A DNA stretch of 64,000 bases from Janthinobacterium sp. 61 (GCF_002846335.1 NZ_PJMQ01000001.1:2294001-2358000), one strand, 5' to 3'. Counted from the first letter of the stretch, positions 36,238 to 45,402 are shown. The notes: generated by a model from the sequence alone, not told the origin. Program-made: numbers and translations.

Positions 36238-37205
36238 CCGCAGCAAGCACAACGCCCCACCGCATCGTCTTTCTCGACCGCGACAGCCTGATCGCCAAAG
36301 TGCGTCCGCCCGCCTTCGACCACAGCTGGGAAGAGTATCCGCACACCAAGGGCAGCGAACAGACGGTTTCCCGTCTGCAAGGCGCCAGCATCGCCATCAC
36401 GAACAAGGTGCCGCTGCGCGCAGCTGAGCTGGACCAGCTGCCGGACCTGAAGATGATCGCCGTAGCCGCCACCGGCACGGATATCCTCGACCTGGCCGCC
36501 TGCCGCGAGCGGGGCATCGTGGTGGCGAATATCCGCGACTATGCGCGCGCCACCGTGCCCGAGCATACGCTGGCCCTGATGCTGGCCCTGCGCCGCCAGC
36601 TGGTCGCCTACCGGGCGGACGTGGACGCGGGCCTGTGGCAGGCATCGGAGCGCTTCTGCCTGTTCGGCCACCCGATCCGCGACCTGGCCGGCAGCCGCCT
36701 GGGTTTGCTCGGCTATGGCGCGCTGGGCAAGTCCGTGGCCCAGCTGGGGCGCGCCTTCGGCATGCAAGTGCAGGTGCACAATCGCTCGCCCATCGAGGAC
36801 AACGGCGTGACGCAGGTGAGCTTCGACGAACTGCTGGCCACGTCCGACGTACTGAGCCTGCACCTGCCGCTGACGGACAAGACGCGCAACATCATCGGTG
36901 CGCAAGAACTGGCGCGCATGCAGCCCACGTCGCTCCTGATCAACACGGCGCGGGGCGGCCTCGTCGACGAGGCGGCCCTGGCCACAGCATTGACGAACGG
37001 CGTCATCGCCGGCGCCGGTTTCGACGTGTTATCGAAGGAGCCGCCGCTGCCCGACAACCCGCTGTTGAACTTGCGCCTGCCCAATTTCATCCTCACACCG
37101 CACACGGCCTGGGCCAGCGGGGAAGCCATGCAAAAGCTGGCTGACATCTTGATCGGCAACGTGGAAGCGTTCGAACGGGGCGCCCCAACGAACGTCGTGG
37201 CATGA
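36234..37205 (+). CDS. D-2-hydroxyacid dehydrogenase, NAD(P)-dependent
   Basis: The 323-residue product has the family's split substrate domain and a central Rossmann fold (LGLLGYGALGKSVAQL). Arg in LINTARGGLVDE, Glu in the SKEPP region and the catalytic His in TPHTAWAS complete the set. These enzymes reduce 2-keto acids such as glyoxylate or hydroxypyruvate; the exact substrate is uncertain. ATG 36234 overlaps the LysR stop, and the longer frame from 36060 only reads through lysR out of frame. Confidence 0.9.
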   Translation: MTAASTTPHRIVFLDRDSLIAKVRPPAFDHSWEEYPHTKGSEQTVSRLQGASIAITNKVPLRAAELDQLPDLKMIAVAATGTDILDLAACRERGIVVANIRDYARATVPEHTLALMLALRRQLVAYRADVDAGLWQASERFCLFGHPIRDLAGSRLGLLGYGALGKSVAQLGRAFGMQVQVHNRSPIEDNGVTQVSFDELLATSDVLSLHLPLTDKTRNIIGAQELARMQPTSLLINTARGGLVDEAALATALTNGVIAGAGFDVLSKEPPLPDNPLLNLRLPNFILTPHTAWASGEAMQKLADILIGNVEAFERGAPTNVVA

Positions 37206-37654
37206 GCGTATTGCACGAGCTCGATGAACTGCTGTGCAGCGACGACGAATACGACCGCCTCGACCTGTTTCTCGAAGCGGCCGAGCTGATCGGGCAACTG
37301 CGGACGGCTGACGTGCCTGCGCTGCTGGCCCTGTGGCAGCAGCGCGATCTATCTTGGCAGCAGCGCTACACGCAAGCGAGCGCTTCCATCGACGGCGCCG
37401 TGCTGCGCGCACTGCTGGCGGGCTTGCCGCAGATCAAGGAGACACCGCACGGCGTGTTTGAACTGATGACACGCTTGCCTGCGACAGCCGACGCCTCCCC
37501 GCTCAGCGACGCCCTGCTCGACTACGCCGAGCAAGCCTGGCATGCGAACCAGGAGCGGCAGCGGCAAATCCAGATGAGCTGCTGGAGCTGCGGGCTGTCG
37601 GGCCGGCTGCTGAAGCGGTTGGGACTGGCATCGTGGAAGGATGCGGGGCTGTAG
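37202..37654 (+). CDS. Hypothetical protein (150 aa)
   Basis: The acidic, helical N-terminal half (LHELDELLCSDDEYDRLDLFLEAAEL) is followed by an ALLALWQQRDLSWQQRY segment and a short CWSCG motif near the C-terminus. I recognise no family. It overlaps the dehydrogenase stop by 4 bp (ATGA), making a LysR-dehydrogenase-hypothetical coupled unit. It may be an accessory of that pathway, but nothing in the sequence shows how. Confidence 0.6.
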   Translation: MSVLHELDELLCSDDEYDRLDLFLEAAELIGQLRTADVPALLALWQQRDLSWQQRYTQASASIDGAVLRALLAGLPQIKETPHGVFELMTRLPATADASPLSDALLDYAEQAWHANQERQRQIQMSCWSCGLSGRLLKRLGLASWKDAGL

Positions 37655-37657
37655 GAA

Positions 37658-38170
37658 CTACGGCGAGCCAGGTCGCTCGAATGAAAATCCCGGCGCATAG
37701 GCGTGATAGCCGTCGAAATCGCCCTTGCCGATGGCCGCGCCGGCGCTGCGGGCGATCGCATACGCCATGCCGAAGTGAAAATAGAAATTCGGCAGGATGT
37801 ACAAGTTCAGATATTCGCCGGCAGGCAGCGCGATGTCGGCGAAGCCGGCGCGGTCGCGGCAGATGCGGCCGGGCGGCCCGTCAAAACGTTCCGCAGGAAT
37901 GGCCATGAGGTAGCACATGGTTTGCGCGATCTGTTCCTGCAGGCTGGGGGCGGCGCTGAAATCGGCCACGTCCAGCCCCGCCAGCGGGCAGCAGCCGCGC
38001 AGGGAAAAGCTCACGGCCGCGCGCACTTGCTGGGCGAATGGCAGCATGTCCGGGTGCAGACGCGCCGCCAGCAGTTCCGGTGCGGTGCCGGTCTTGTCGA
38101 GCATGGCGGACAGCTGTGCCAGCGAGCGGCAAAAGATGGTGGCGGGGTTGGTCCGCATCAGCTCCGTCAT
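37658..38170 (-). CDS. DUF1993 family protein
   Basis: The 170-residue product resembles DUF1993: an N-terminal CRSLAQLSAMLDK helix, LHPDMLPFAQQVRAAVSF, and a C-terminal NFYFHFGMAYAIARSAGAAIGKGDFDGY block that is the family's best conserved part. The fold is a DinB-like four-helix bundle and the function is unknown. It overlaps the upstream hypothetical gene by 4 bp and converges on the 37202 gene with a 3-bp gap. Confidence 0.8.
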   Translation of the reverse strand: MTELMRTNPATIFCRSLAQLSAMLDKTGTAPELLAARLHPDMLPFAQQVRAAVSFSLRGCCPLAGLDVADFSAAPSLQEQIAQTMCYLMAIPAERFDGPPGRICRDRAGFADIALPAGEYLNLYILPNFYFHFGMAYAIARSAGAAIGKGDFDGYHAYAPGFSFERPGSP

Positions 38171-38655
38171 GACTGGCCCTCCTGTGTGGCCACCTTCTTC
38201 AGCACGCGAATCAGCCGGCGTTCATGGCGACCCACGGCATCCCAGTGCCAGGCGTCGGGCGAACCGAATGCCGGGTAATGGCGCTGCCATTTTTCCGCGC
38301 GTTTCTGCGTATTGACGCTCACGTTCGAGTCCAGGCCCTTGCCGCTGGACAAGCGCAGGTAGACGCGGATGACGCCCCAGCCTTCGCACACGTAGCGGTA
38401 GGTGAGACCATCGCACTTGGCCGGGTCGAGCGCGATACGGGTCGGGGCAAACTGCCCGCCCATGTCCGGGTAATGCACGGCCAAAAGAACCTCGCTGGCG
38501 CCTGCGGCCTCCAGCCTGGCCGCATACGCACACAGTTCCGTCGCCGAATGAAAATGCAGCGTTTCCTGTTCCGCCTCCGAATACGCTTCTGCCACAGCTG
38601 CGCCGGGCTTGGCGAAGATTGCCTCGGCCATGGCCGCGATACCTGCCTCTGACAT
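38167..38655 (-). CDS. Hypothetical protein (162 aa)
   Basis: A soluble product with a helical N-terminal part (AEAIFAKPGAAVAEAYSEAEQE), a VHYPDMGGQFAPTRIALDP segment and a Trp-rich, basic C-terminal (WGVIRVYLRLSS, HYPAFGSPDAWHWDAVGRHERR). I recognise no family. Start 38655 gives an Ala-rich helix; ATG 38691 would add twelve basic residues. It overlaps the DUF1993 gene by 4 bp, so the two form a coupled pair. Confidence 0.6.
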   Translation of the reverse strand: MSEAGIAAMAEAIFAKPGAAVAEAYSEAEQETLHFHSATELCAYAARLEAAGASEVLLAVHYPDMGGQFAPTRIALDPAKCDGLTYRYVCEGWGVIRVYLRLSSGKGLDSNVSVNTQKRAEKWQRHYPAFGSPDAWHWDAVGRHERRLIRVLKKVATQEGQS

Positions 38656-38726
38656 TGCCAACGTGCTACCCCTTCCCCTGATTTGCCGCATAGCACTGCA
38701 GCGATGGCCGCCATCCTAGCATGGCG

Positions 38727-39602
38727 TCAGCGGCGATGGCGGCTGAAAAATTCCCACATCACCTCATTCGCATCGATGGCGCGCGTGGTCTTGCCGATGG
38801 GCAGGCCGATATTGAAGGCATCGGCGCCGGGCCACGTGTGGCCGCCGTCCTGGACGGTGAGCAAGGCTACACTGACGCCGCCGGCACCCTGCTCCAGCCA
38901 GCTCACCTGCGTGGTGTCGCCAGCCGCGCCAGGGAGCAAGCGCGGTTGCGGCGTGGCACCGCCGATGCCGTTGTGCCTGCGCCAATAGGCGAAGGTGTCT
39001 TCCGCCGACAGGTAGCTGGCAGCCTTGCCCTCAAACAGCACCACCTTGTCGGCCCTGCCCTGTATCAGCAGCATGCCCACCTTGTCCGTCTTCTGGTGAT
39101 GCTGCAGCACCGGTTCCGGCATGGGCGCGCCCACCGAGGCGACGGCAGCGAACTGCTGTGGAAGCTCGGCCGCCAGGCGCAGGGCAAAGAAACCGCCGCG
39201 TGACAGGCCCGTGGCATACACGCGTTTGTCATCGATGCGGTAATCCTGCTTGAGTTTACGCAACAAGGCTTGCGTGAAACCGACGTCATCCGTGCCCGCC
39301 AGATAATCCATGCCGAAACCCACGTTCCAGTCCTGCTGGATGCCTTGCGGATACACGACGATGAACTGGTGCCGCTCGGCCGCCCCGTTCATCTGCGTGT
39401 ACAGCATGTGCTCCGCCATGCTCATGCCGCCGCCATGGAAATTGAAGACGACGGGAAAGGATTGCTGCGGCTGGCTTTGGTAGGCTGCGGGCGTATAGAC
39501 GATGTAGCGGCGTTTTTCGCCTTTATGGACGAGGCTGCTCACTTGCGCCAGCGCGGGAATGCATGTGCACGCCAACACGAGCAGGCTGATAAACAATTTC
39601 AT
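38727..39602 (-). CDS. Exported PHB-depolymerase-type esterase (LpqC family)
   Basis: The 291-residue product has a signal peptide (MKLFISLLVLACTCIPALAQ) and an alpha/beta hydrolase fold with FNFHGGGMS (oxyanion), VVYPQGIQQDWN, nucleophile elbow GLSRGG, and a late HTWPGAD segment with the catalytic His. This pattern is shared by feruloyl esterases and short-chain polyhydroxybutyrate depolymerases. ATG 39602 has GGAGAAAGC upstream and places the signal peptide correctly. Confidence 0.85.
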   Translation of the reverse strand: MKLFISLLVLACTCIPALAQVSSLVHKGEKRRYIVYTPAAYQSQPQQSFPVVFNFHGGGMSMAEHMLYTQMNGAAERHQFIVVYPQGIQQDWNVGFGMDYLAGTDDVGFTQALLRKLKQDYRIDDKRVYATGLSRGGFFALRLAAELPQQFAAVASVGAPMPEPVLQHHQKTDKVGMLLIQGRADKVVLFEGKAASYLSAEDTFAYWRRHNGIGGATPQPRLLPGAAGDTTQVSWLEQGAGGVSVALLTVQDGGHTWPGADAFNIGLPIGKTTRAIDANEVMWEFFSRHRR

Positions 39603-39677
39603 GCGGCTTTCTCCGTTGATCAAGAGCTTGCAGCTTAGGCAGGCGCCGGTGAAATCGCGGTGAAATCCGTCTGGTTT

Positions 39678-40901
39678 TTATTGTTTTTGGAGAGTGAAAA
39701 TATCGACTCGGTAGTGCGCCTCGCCTGGATGAAAACGGATGTCCCAGCGCATGGCCTGGGCCAGGCGCAGCAGCAGGTTCTGGCCGTGCGCAAAACCCTG
39801 GACGCGCTGTGGCTGTCCCGGCGGCACGGTATTGACGATGCTCAAACGGCCTTGCGCAAACGCCATGCTGATGCGGCAATCGGGACCGCCATGGAACAGG
39901 GCATTGGCCAGGCAATTATTGATGAGCAACATGATCAGCTGCCCGTTGCCGGCCACGTCCAGCCGCTCGGGCAGCTCCAGGGTCAGCAAACCGGCATCCC
40001 ATGAGAAATCGTCAAGCAGGCGCAACAGGCACTGCTCTATGCAGCCGCGCAACTCCACCAGTTCGCCGGGCAGCTGCTCGGCCCGCGCCAGCGCGAACAG
40101 CACCTCGATGGTGGCGCGCATGTCGTCGACGGCCTGCTGCAGCTGCGCCTGCCCTTTTGCCGTCAAGGGATGCGCATCGGCCAGCGCCAGGGTGTTGTGC
40201 ATCAGGGTCAGCGGCGTGCGCAGTTCGTGGCTGACGTCGCGCGCGAAGGCGTGCTCGCGCTGCAACGCCGATTGCAAGGCGTCGAACGTGGTTTCCAGGC
40301 GACGCGCCAGGAAACCGATTTCGTCGGGGCGGTCGCGCGCGCTGAAATGGACGGCGCTGCCGGGCGCGCATTGCTTTGCTTCCTGGGCCAGGCGTTGCAA
40401 GGGCTGCACGAGACGCCGCGCCAGCCAGTAGGCCAGCAGCAGGGCCAGGGCGATCAGCGCCAGCGCCACGCCCAGCACGACGCCGCCCACTTCCGGCAAC
40501 AGGCGGGACACCACCAGCACGGGCGCCACGTCGGCCAGCAGATAGCTGCGCTGCGGCTGGCCAGCGGCAACGAGGTCCAGCGCCAGCACGTGATAATGCT
40601 GGCCCGTCGTGGTAAACACTTCGGCACGCGTGGCCGATGCTGGCATCTTCTCACGCACCGCTTGAGGCAATGCAAGGTAGCTGCCATAAATCGTGATGAG
40701 GTCGCTGCCAGACGGCGTCAGCTCACCGTGCTGTCGCAGGCGCTGGCCGACCGCCACCGCTTCGCGTTCGAGCAGGCGCTGCACCAGCATGTCTTCCGTC
40801 ACATACGCAATCACCAGCGCCAGGCCCGTATAACACAGGCACAGCAGAACGGTGAAGCCGGCCAGGGCCGCGAACAGGCTGCGGCGGATCGACTTGCTCA
40901 T
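39678..40901 (-). CDS. Two-component sensor histidine kinase with reduced ATPase motifs
   Basis: The 407-residue membrane kinase has two helices (about residues 8-32 and 135-160) flanking a periplasmic sensor, a HAMP domain and HisKA ([16 protein letters not shown]). In the ATPase domain the N-box (LLINNCLANALFHGG) is present, but the usual DxGxG G1 box reads LSIVNTVPP and the G2 region is short (FAHGQNLLLRLAQAM). This shortened form occurs in a subset of kinases, so it may still work. The start overlaps the response-regulator stop by 4 bp; these two are a cognate pair. Confidence 0.88.
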   Translation of the reverse strand: MSKSIRRSLFAALAGFTVLLCLCYTGLALVIAYVTEDMLVQRLLEREAVAVGQRLRQHGELTPSGSDLITIYGSYLALPQAVREKMPASATRAEVFTTTGQHYHVLALDLVAAGQPQRSYLLADVAPVLVVSRLLPEVGGVVLGVALALIALALLLAYWLARRLVQPLQRLAQEAKQCAPGSAVHFSARDRPDEIGFLARRLETTFDALQSALQREHAFARDVSHELRTPLTLMHNTLALADAHPLTAKGQAQLQQAVDDMRATIEVLFALARAEQLPGELVELRGCIEQCLLRLLDDFSWDAGLLTLELPERLDVAGNGQLIMLLINNCLANALFHGGPDCRISMAFAQGRLSIVNTVPPGQPQRVQGFAHGQNLLLRLAQAMRWDIRFHPGEAHYRVDIFTLQKQ

Positions 40902-41599
40902 GGGGGCGCCGCAGAATCGAGCGCAAGGCGGTAACCCAGCTGCGGTATGGTCACAAGCACACCCGCCGCGCCGGCCAGCTCCAGTTGCTTGCGCAGCGCA
41001 TAGATATGCGATTTCAGGGCGTCACTATCGGGCGGCTGGCTGCCCCACAGATGTTGCAGCAAGGCCGAGCGCGATACGGCATGCGGATGTTCGCGGCACA
41101 GCAGCAGCAAGATCTTGACACCCGTCTGTGTCAGCGGCAGCGCCGCATCGCCGTACGTGGCGCGTCCTGTGCGCGTCTGCAAGGTAAACGGCCCCACGCG
41201 CATTTCCTGGTGCACGTGCAACTGGTGGCGGCGCGCCAGCGCTTCACAGCGCAAGGCCAGTTCACGCAAGTCGAAGGGCTTGGTCAAATAATCGTCGGCG
41301 CCATCGCGAAAGCCCCGCGCCTTGTCTTCGTAGGCGTCGCGTGCCGTCAGCATCAAGATCGGCACATTGCTGGGCGCCCCCGCCTTGATGGCGCGGCACA
41401 CTTGCAAGCCATCGATGTCAGGCAGGTTCAAGTCCAGCAGCACCACGTCATAGCCGTTGCGCGTCGCCAATTGCATTGCTAGCGCACCCGTGCCCGCATG
41501 GTCCGTCTGCCAGCCCAGGCCGTCGAGAAAATCGAGCACCTGGCGCGCGATGCCCAGGTGGTCTTCCACCAGCAGGATGCTCAAGGGAAGCTTGCTCAT
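40898..41599 (-). CDS. OmpR family response regulator
   Basis: The 233-residue product has a receiver domain (ILLVEDHLGIA, phospho-acceptor Asp in VVLLDLNLPDIDG, Lys in YLTKPFDL). A winged-helix effector domain follows (SRSALLQHLWG, DSDALKSHIYALRKQLE, IPQLGYRL). ATG 41599 is chosen because it overlaps the GNAT stop (ATGA) and starts just before the receiver. It is the only OmpR-type regulator in the window, and so a candidate, not a proven one, for the TGTAA repeat boxes. Confidence 0.92.
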   Translation of the reverse strand: MSKLPLSILLVEDHLGIARQVLDFLDGLGWQTDHAGTGALAMQLATRNGYDVVLLDLNLPDIDGLQVCRAIKAGAPSNVPILMLTARDAYEDKARGFRDGADDYLTKPFDLRELALRCEALARRHQLHVHQEMRVGPFTLQTRTGRATYGDAALPLTQTGVKILLLLCREHPHAVSRSALLQHLWGSQPPDSDALKSHIYALRKQLELAGAAGVLVTIPQLGYRLALDSAAPP

Positions 41600-42135
41600 G
41601 ACATGCCGGCAATGCACGCGTACAGCCAGAAGTTACCGGATCTTCCACGAATTTGCCGGTAGCTGCGCAGATAACCTTCGCGTGCAAAATGGCAGCGCTC
41701 CAGCACGCGGATCGAACGTTCATTGCTCTCCAGTACGGTCGCCTGGATGCGCAGCAAGCCGAGGCGATGGAAGCTCCAGCCCACGACAGAATTCACGACG
41801 GAGGTGGCCACGCCCTTGCCCCACACGGCAGGCGACAGGTCGTAGGCGATCTCCGCCGTGCGATGCTGGAGGGAAATGGCATTCAAGCCGATGGTGCCCA
41901 CCAGTTGGCCACCGTCGCGCAGCACGACGGCCAGGCGCATGGGCGACGCAGGCCGGGCCGACGCATAGTCATCGACATTGGACTGCAAGTCGTCTATGCT
42001 GCGCAAGTCCCAGCTCGTGTGCTCCACGACAACAGGGTCGGCCAGATACGCATACCAGGCGCGCGCATCGTCGCGCTCCAGGTGGCGCAAGGTCACCAGC
42101 GGATGGGCGGAACAGGGCAAGTCAGCCGGTTTCAT
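41596..42135 (-). CDS. GNAT family N-acetyltransferase (RimJ/RimL-like)
   Basis: The 179-residue product has the RimJ/L pattern: VTLRHLERDDARAWYAYLADP, an acceptor strand, AEIAYDLSPAVWGKGVATSVVNSVV with the acetyl-CoA loop (WGKGVA), and ATVLESNERSIRVLERCHFAREG. GGAG precedes ATG 42135. It overlaps the response regulator by 4 bp and lies 19 bp after the SMI1 gene. Substrate unknown. Confidence 0.88.
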   Translation of the reverse strand: MKPADLPCSAHPLVTLRHLERDDARAWYAYLADPVVVEHTSWDLRSIDDLQSNVDDYASARPASPMRLAVVLRDGGQLVGTIGLNAISLQHRTAEIAYDLSPAVWGKGVATSVVNSVVGWSFHRLGLLRIQATVLESNERSIRVLERCHFAREGYLRSYRQIRGRSGNFWLYACIAGMS

Positions 42136-42154
42136 CGTTCGCTCCTGCAATACT

Positions 42155-42502
42155 TCAATCGACGGGGCAATCGTCGGCCAGCCAGGCCGCGAAATCATCG
42201 GCCGCCAGTTCGAAATCGTCGCGCTGCATCGAACCATGCCCCACCAGGTACACAGCCGTTGAGGCGCCATCGAGCGCCAGCATGACGGCGCGCCCGCCGC
42301 TGTCATCGCCGATGGCGATATAGCCGGGACATGCTTGCTGCGTGTCATACGTTTCGTTACGTTCCCGCAAGCTGTCCAGGCCGTACAACATGACCTGTTC
42401 GCCGCGCAGGCCATCTTGCCAGTCCGCGAGAAAACGCAGGTAGTGCGCCGGCAAGGCGTGGCCCAGCCAGCGCTGGACGGCGTCGATGTCTTGCCCGCTC
42501 AC
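42155..42502 (-). CDS. SMI1/KNR4 (SUKH) family protein
   Basis: The 115-residue product has the SUKH signature order: LPAHYLRFLADWQDGLRG, a central LRERNETYDT, then PGYIAIGDDSGGRAVML and a C-terminal ADDFAAWLADD. SUKH proteins are commonly immunity proteins of bacterial toxin systems. GTG 42502, with AAGGG upstream, overlaps the stop of the previous gene; ATG 42529 is an alternative. No toxin gene is adjacent. Confidence 0.8.
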   Translation of the reverse strand: MSGQDIDAVQRWLGHALPAHYLRFLADWQDGLRGEQVMLYGLDSLRERNETYDTQQACPGYIAIGDDSGGRAVMLALDGASTAVYLVGHGSMQRDDFELAADDFAAWLADDCPVD

Positions 42503-43062
42503 GCGGCGCCCTTGCGCCGTGCTTCCCACGTGCGCCGCAGCAAACCGTACAAGGCCGAGTCGCTGACATGGCCGTCGACGATCCAGCGTTCGGGCAGGAA
42601 ACCCTCCTGGTTAAAACCCTGGCGCTCCAGGGCGCTGGCCGAACCGGCGTTGTGCGGGTCGATATCGGCTTCCAGGCGGTTCAGGTCGCGCTCGATGAAG
42701 GCGAATTCCAGCAGTGCCGACAGGGCTTCGTGCATATAACCGTTGCCCCAGTACGGACGGCCCAGCGCATAGCCGATCTCGGCGCGGCGGTTCTGCCGGT
42801 GCTCGGAAAACAGGCTGCAACTGCCCAGGTATTCACCCGTCGCCTTCAGCTCGATGGCGAAGCGGAAAAAATCCTCCTTCTCGAAAGCGGCGATATCTTC
42901 GGCAATCTGGCGCGTGGCGCGGCTGGCATCGGCCCATGGCGGTTCGCTGAAATAGCGCATTACTTCCGGGTCGGCATGCATGGCGAATTGGGCCGCTTCA
43001 TCGGATGGCTGCGGCTTGCGCAGGATCAGGCGTTCAGTGCTAATGGTCTTGCTGTAGGTCAT
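42499..43062 (-). CDS. GNAT family N-acetyltransferase (RimJ/RimL-like)
   Basis: The 187-residue product begins MTYSKTISTERLILRKPQPSD, typical of ribosomal-protein-type acetyltransferases. It has AEIGYALGRPYWGNGYMHEAL (acetyl-CoA loop) and DPHNAGSASALERQGF. ATG 43062 is preferred to 43083 because it places the STERLILR motif at the standard distance. It is the first gene of the minus-strand unit GNAT, SMI1, GNAT, response regulator, kinase. Confidence 0.88.
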   Translation of the reverse strand: MTYSKTISTERLILRKPQPSDEAAQFAMHADPEVMRYFSEPPWADASRATRQIAEDIAAFEKEDFFRFAIELKATGEYLGSCSLFSEHRQNRRAEIGYALGRPYWGNGYMHEALSALLEFAFIERDLNRLEADIDPHNAGSASALERQGFNQEGFLPERWIVDGHVSDSALYGLLRRTWEARRKGAA

Positions 43063-43190
43063 GGCGCTCCAGTATGGCGGCAAACGGACGAATGCTTATT
43101 ATTCCATGCAACTATAACGATGTGGCAACTTTGCGATCTTGTTTTTTAATGTAGTATGGCAAGGTTTTACCATATCATTGATGCAACTTC

Positions 43191-44009
43191 ATGATCCGCT
43201 TATGCATGCAGCAGAGAATGCCACACACACCGAAGCCGACCATGTCCATCCCTAGAATCCACCTCACCATGCCGCTCGCCGTCGGCGCACTGGCCGTCTG
43301 GCTGTGCTTGAGCCTGGGCGGCCGCTGGCTGGAATCGGCCGGCTACGCCTTACCGGGCGCAGCCGTCACCGGCCGTATCGGCCTGTCGTGGGCGCTGGCC
43401 GCCGTGTTTGCACTGGCGCTGCTGCTGGCATCAAGCCGGCGCCGCGAAGCGGGCCTGGGTGCGCCGCAGCCATGGAAAACGCTGTGGCTGGTCTGGCCGC
43501 CCCTGCTGTATGCGCTGCTGATGCTGTTGCTGGCCTGGGCAGGCGGCTGGCCACAGCCGCGCGTGCTGCTGATCGTGGCCTGCAATGCGGCGCTGGTGGC
43601 CATTTCGGAAGAACTGATGTTCCGCGCCATTTTGCTCCAAGGCATGCTGGATCGGTACGCCGTCTGGCCTGCCGTCTTGATTTCCTCGGCGCTGTTCGGC
43701 CTGGCCCACACGGCCAATGGCCTGGCCACGGGCGACGTCAGCGGCGCCCTGTGGCAAGCCGTCGCCGCCACCTTGCAGGGCGTCGGCTATGCCGCCATCC
43801 GTCTGCGCACCCGCTCGGTATGGCCCATGGTGCTCGTACATGGACTGTGGGATTACGCGCTGGTGACGGCCACCTTGCCGAACCCTGCCGAAGACGGCGC
43901 GTCTATCCTGCCGACTATCGCCCTGCTGGCCGTGCTGCCCCTGTGCCTGTATGGCGTCTACCTGCTGCGCCCCAGCCAGCGCGCCACCATATCGCAGCTA
44001 CAACTATAA
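43191..44009 (+). CDS. CPBP family intramembrane metalloprotease
   Basis: The product (up to 272 residues) is an integral membrane protein with about seven to eight helices. It has the CPBP/Abi catalytic motifs: EELMFRAIL (EExxxR), FGLAH, and HGLWD. These proteins are CAAX-prenyl-protease-like and in bacteria often serve in bacteriocin self-immunity. The start is uncertain: ATG 43191 is the outermost, while 43242 begins just before the first helix and has no better ribosome site. A possible promoter (TTGCGA..TAGTAT) precedes 43160. Confidence 0.85.
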   Translation: MIRLCMQQRMPHTPKPTMSIPRIHLTMPLAVGALAVWLCLSLGGRWLESAGYALPGAAVTGRIGLSWALAAVFALALLLASSRRREAGLGAPQPWKTLWLVWPPLLYALLMLLLAWAGGWPQPRVLLIVACNAALVAISEELMFRAILLQGMLDRYAVWPAVLISSALFGLAHTANGLATGDVSGALWQAVAATLQGVGYAAIRLRTRSVWPMVLVHGLWDYALVTATLPNPAEDGASILPTIALLAVLPLCLYGVYLLRPSQRATISQLQL

Positions 44010-44050
44010 TATTGCGACAAGATTTTCCATCCATAGACTGAGGAAGGTGC

Positions 44051-44701
44051 ATGGCGTTTTTTTCACGTGATTACGAAGTGTTCCTGCTGCTGGCGGCGCC
44101 CGATGCTCCGCCGCTGTGGGAGGCGGCGCAATGGCTGCCGTTTGCCGCCAGCCTCGATGGTGTCGTGGCGCAAGCACGAGGCAAGGCCAGCGTGCGCAGC
44201 CATCAATACAATCCCAAGGGCAAGCCGATTCCCTTTGGGCGCCTGGGCTGGGACGCCAAATCGCACGCCAAGTGGACGCACACGCCGCAGACGACGGAAG
44301 TCCGCTTCATGAGCCTGGAAGCGTGGGCGCCCACCTGGACCATTTGCGAAAAAGACGACCAGGCACCCGATCTGTTCCTCGCACTGGCCAATGAATCGTT
44401 GCTGGGACTGGCAGGCAAAACCTTGCAGTTCAGCCAGCGCCTGGTGTGCGCCATCGCCACGGACATGGGCCCGGAAGCGGCCGCCACCTTGCGGCTATCG
44501 CTGGCCCAACTGGCCGCGCAGCAAGAGGCCGTCGTCTTCGCCCACACGCAGCGCCAGTGGGGCCGCGCCGCGTACGGCGGCTTCACTGGCGCCATCCAGG
44601 ATATGCTGATCGGCGGCCTGTTCCAGCCCGACGACCCGCATGCGCGGTCGATCGATGCGGCCACGTTCCGCGAGCCATGGACGCGCATGGAGCAGGCTTG
44701 A
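44051..44701 (+). CDS. Hypothetical protein (216 aa)
   Basis: A soluble 216-residue protein. Notable segments are RSHQYNPKGKPIPFGRLGWDAKSHAKWTH and RQWGRAAYGGFTGAIQDMLIGGLF (both quoted in part). There is no signal peptide and I recognise no domain. AGGAAG lies 6 bp before the start. It stands alone between the CPBP and AAA-kinase genes, separated from the CPBP gene by 41 bp and possibly co-transcribed with it. Confidence 0.6.
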   Translation: MAFFSRDYEVFLLLAAPDAPPLWEAAQWLPFAASLDGVVAQARGKASVRSHQYNPKGKPIPFGRLGWDAKSHAKWTHTPQTTEVRFMSLEAWAPTWTICEKDDQAPDLFLALANESLLGLAGKTLQFSQRLVCAIATDMGPEAAATLRLSLAQLAAQQEAVVFAHTQRQWGRAAYGGFTGAIQDMLIGGLFQPDDPHARSIDAATFREPWTRMEQA

Positions 44702-44895
44702 CAGTGCGAGCCATCGCATGGCATCGTTCAGCCATGCAATCGACATTTCCTCCCCTGACCACCATTATTGCCACCATTCGACCGATGGTGGCTTAACAGG
44801 ATAATGATTGCCAAAGCCGCCTGCAGGGCGGCTTTGATATGCAGCAACTGGTCAAGACGTCTCGCAGGTTTTATTTTTCACTTCAGCGAGCGACC

Positions 44896-45402
44896 ATGCA
44901 CACCACTTCCAGCATCCCAGTTACCCCCACCCTGCACCTCGTGTGCGGCAAGATAGCATCCGGAAAATCCACGTTGACGGCCCGGCTGGCCTGCGCGCCG
45001 CAGACCGTGCGCATCAGCGAAGACAGTTTGCTGGCGCAGCTGTATCCGGGCCAGATCGCCTGTCTTGCCGACTACGTGGCCTGCGCGGCGCGGCTGCGCG
45101 CGGCCATCGCCCCTTTGTGCTTGCAGATGCTGCAGGCGGGCGTGTCCGTCGTGCTCGATTTTCCCGCGAATACGCCCGCCAGCCGCGCCTGGATGCGCGA
45201 ACTGTTCCAGCAGGCGGGCACGCCGCACGTGCTGCATTACCTGGACGTGCCGGACGACGAATGCAAGGCGCGCTTGCGCCTGCGCAATGCAAGCGGACTG
45301 CACCCGTTCTCCACCAGCGATGCTGATTTTGACGCCATCACGCGCCACTTCGTGCCGCCCGACGCGTCGGAAGGCTTTGATATCGTGCGGATCGCCCCTT
45401 AA
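44896..45402 (+). CDS. P-loop ATP-binding kinase-like protein
   Basis: The 168-residue product has a Walker A motif GKIASGKST near the N-terminus, a Walker B-like VVLDFPANT segment and a lid region (DDECKARLRLRNASG), the layout of small P-loop kinases related to zeta toxin, chloramphenicol phosphotransferase or shikimate kinase. The substrate is unknown. ATG 44896 is preferred to 44839, whose extra residues have no family match. Its TAA overlaps that of the convergent lldD gene (45399-45402). Confidence 0.8.
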   Translation: MHTTSSIPVTPTLHLVCGKIASGKSTLTARLACAPQTVRISEDSLLAQLYPGQIACLADYVACAARLRAAIAPLCLQMLQAGVSVVLDFPANTPASRAWMRELFQQAGTPHVLHYLDVPDDECKARLRLRNASGLHPFSTSDADFDAITRHFVPPDASEGFDIVRIAP

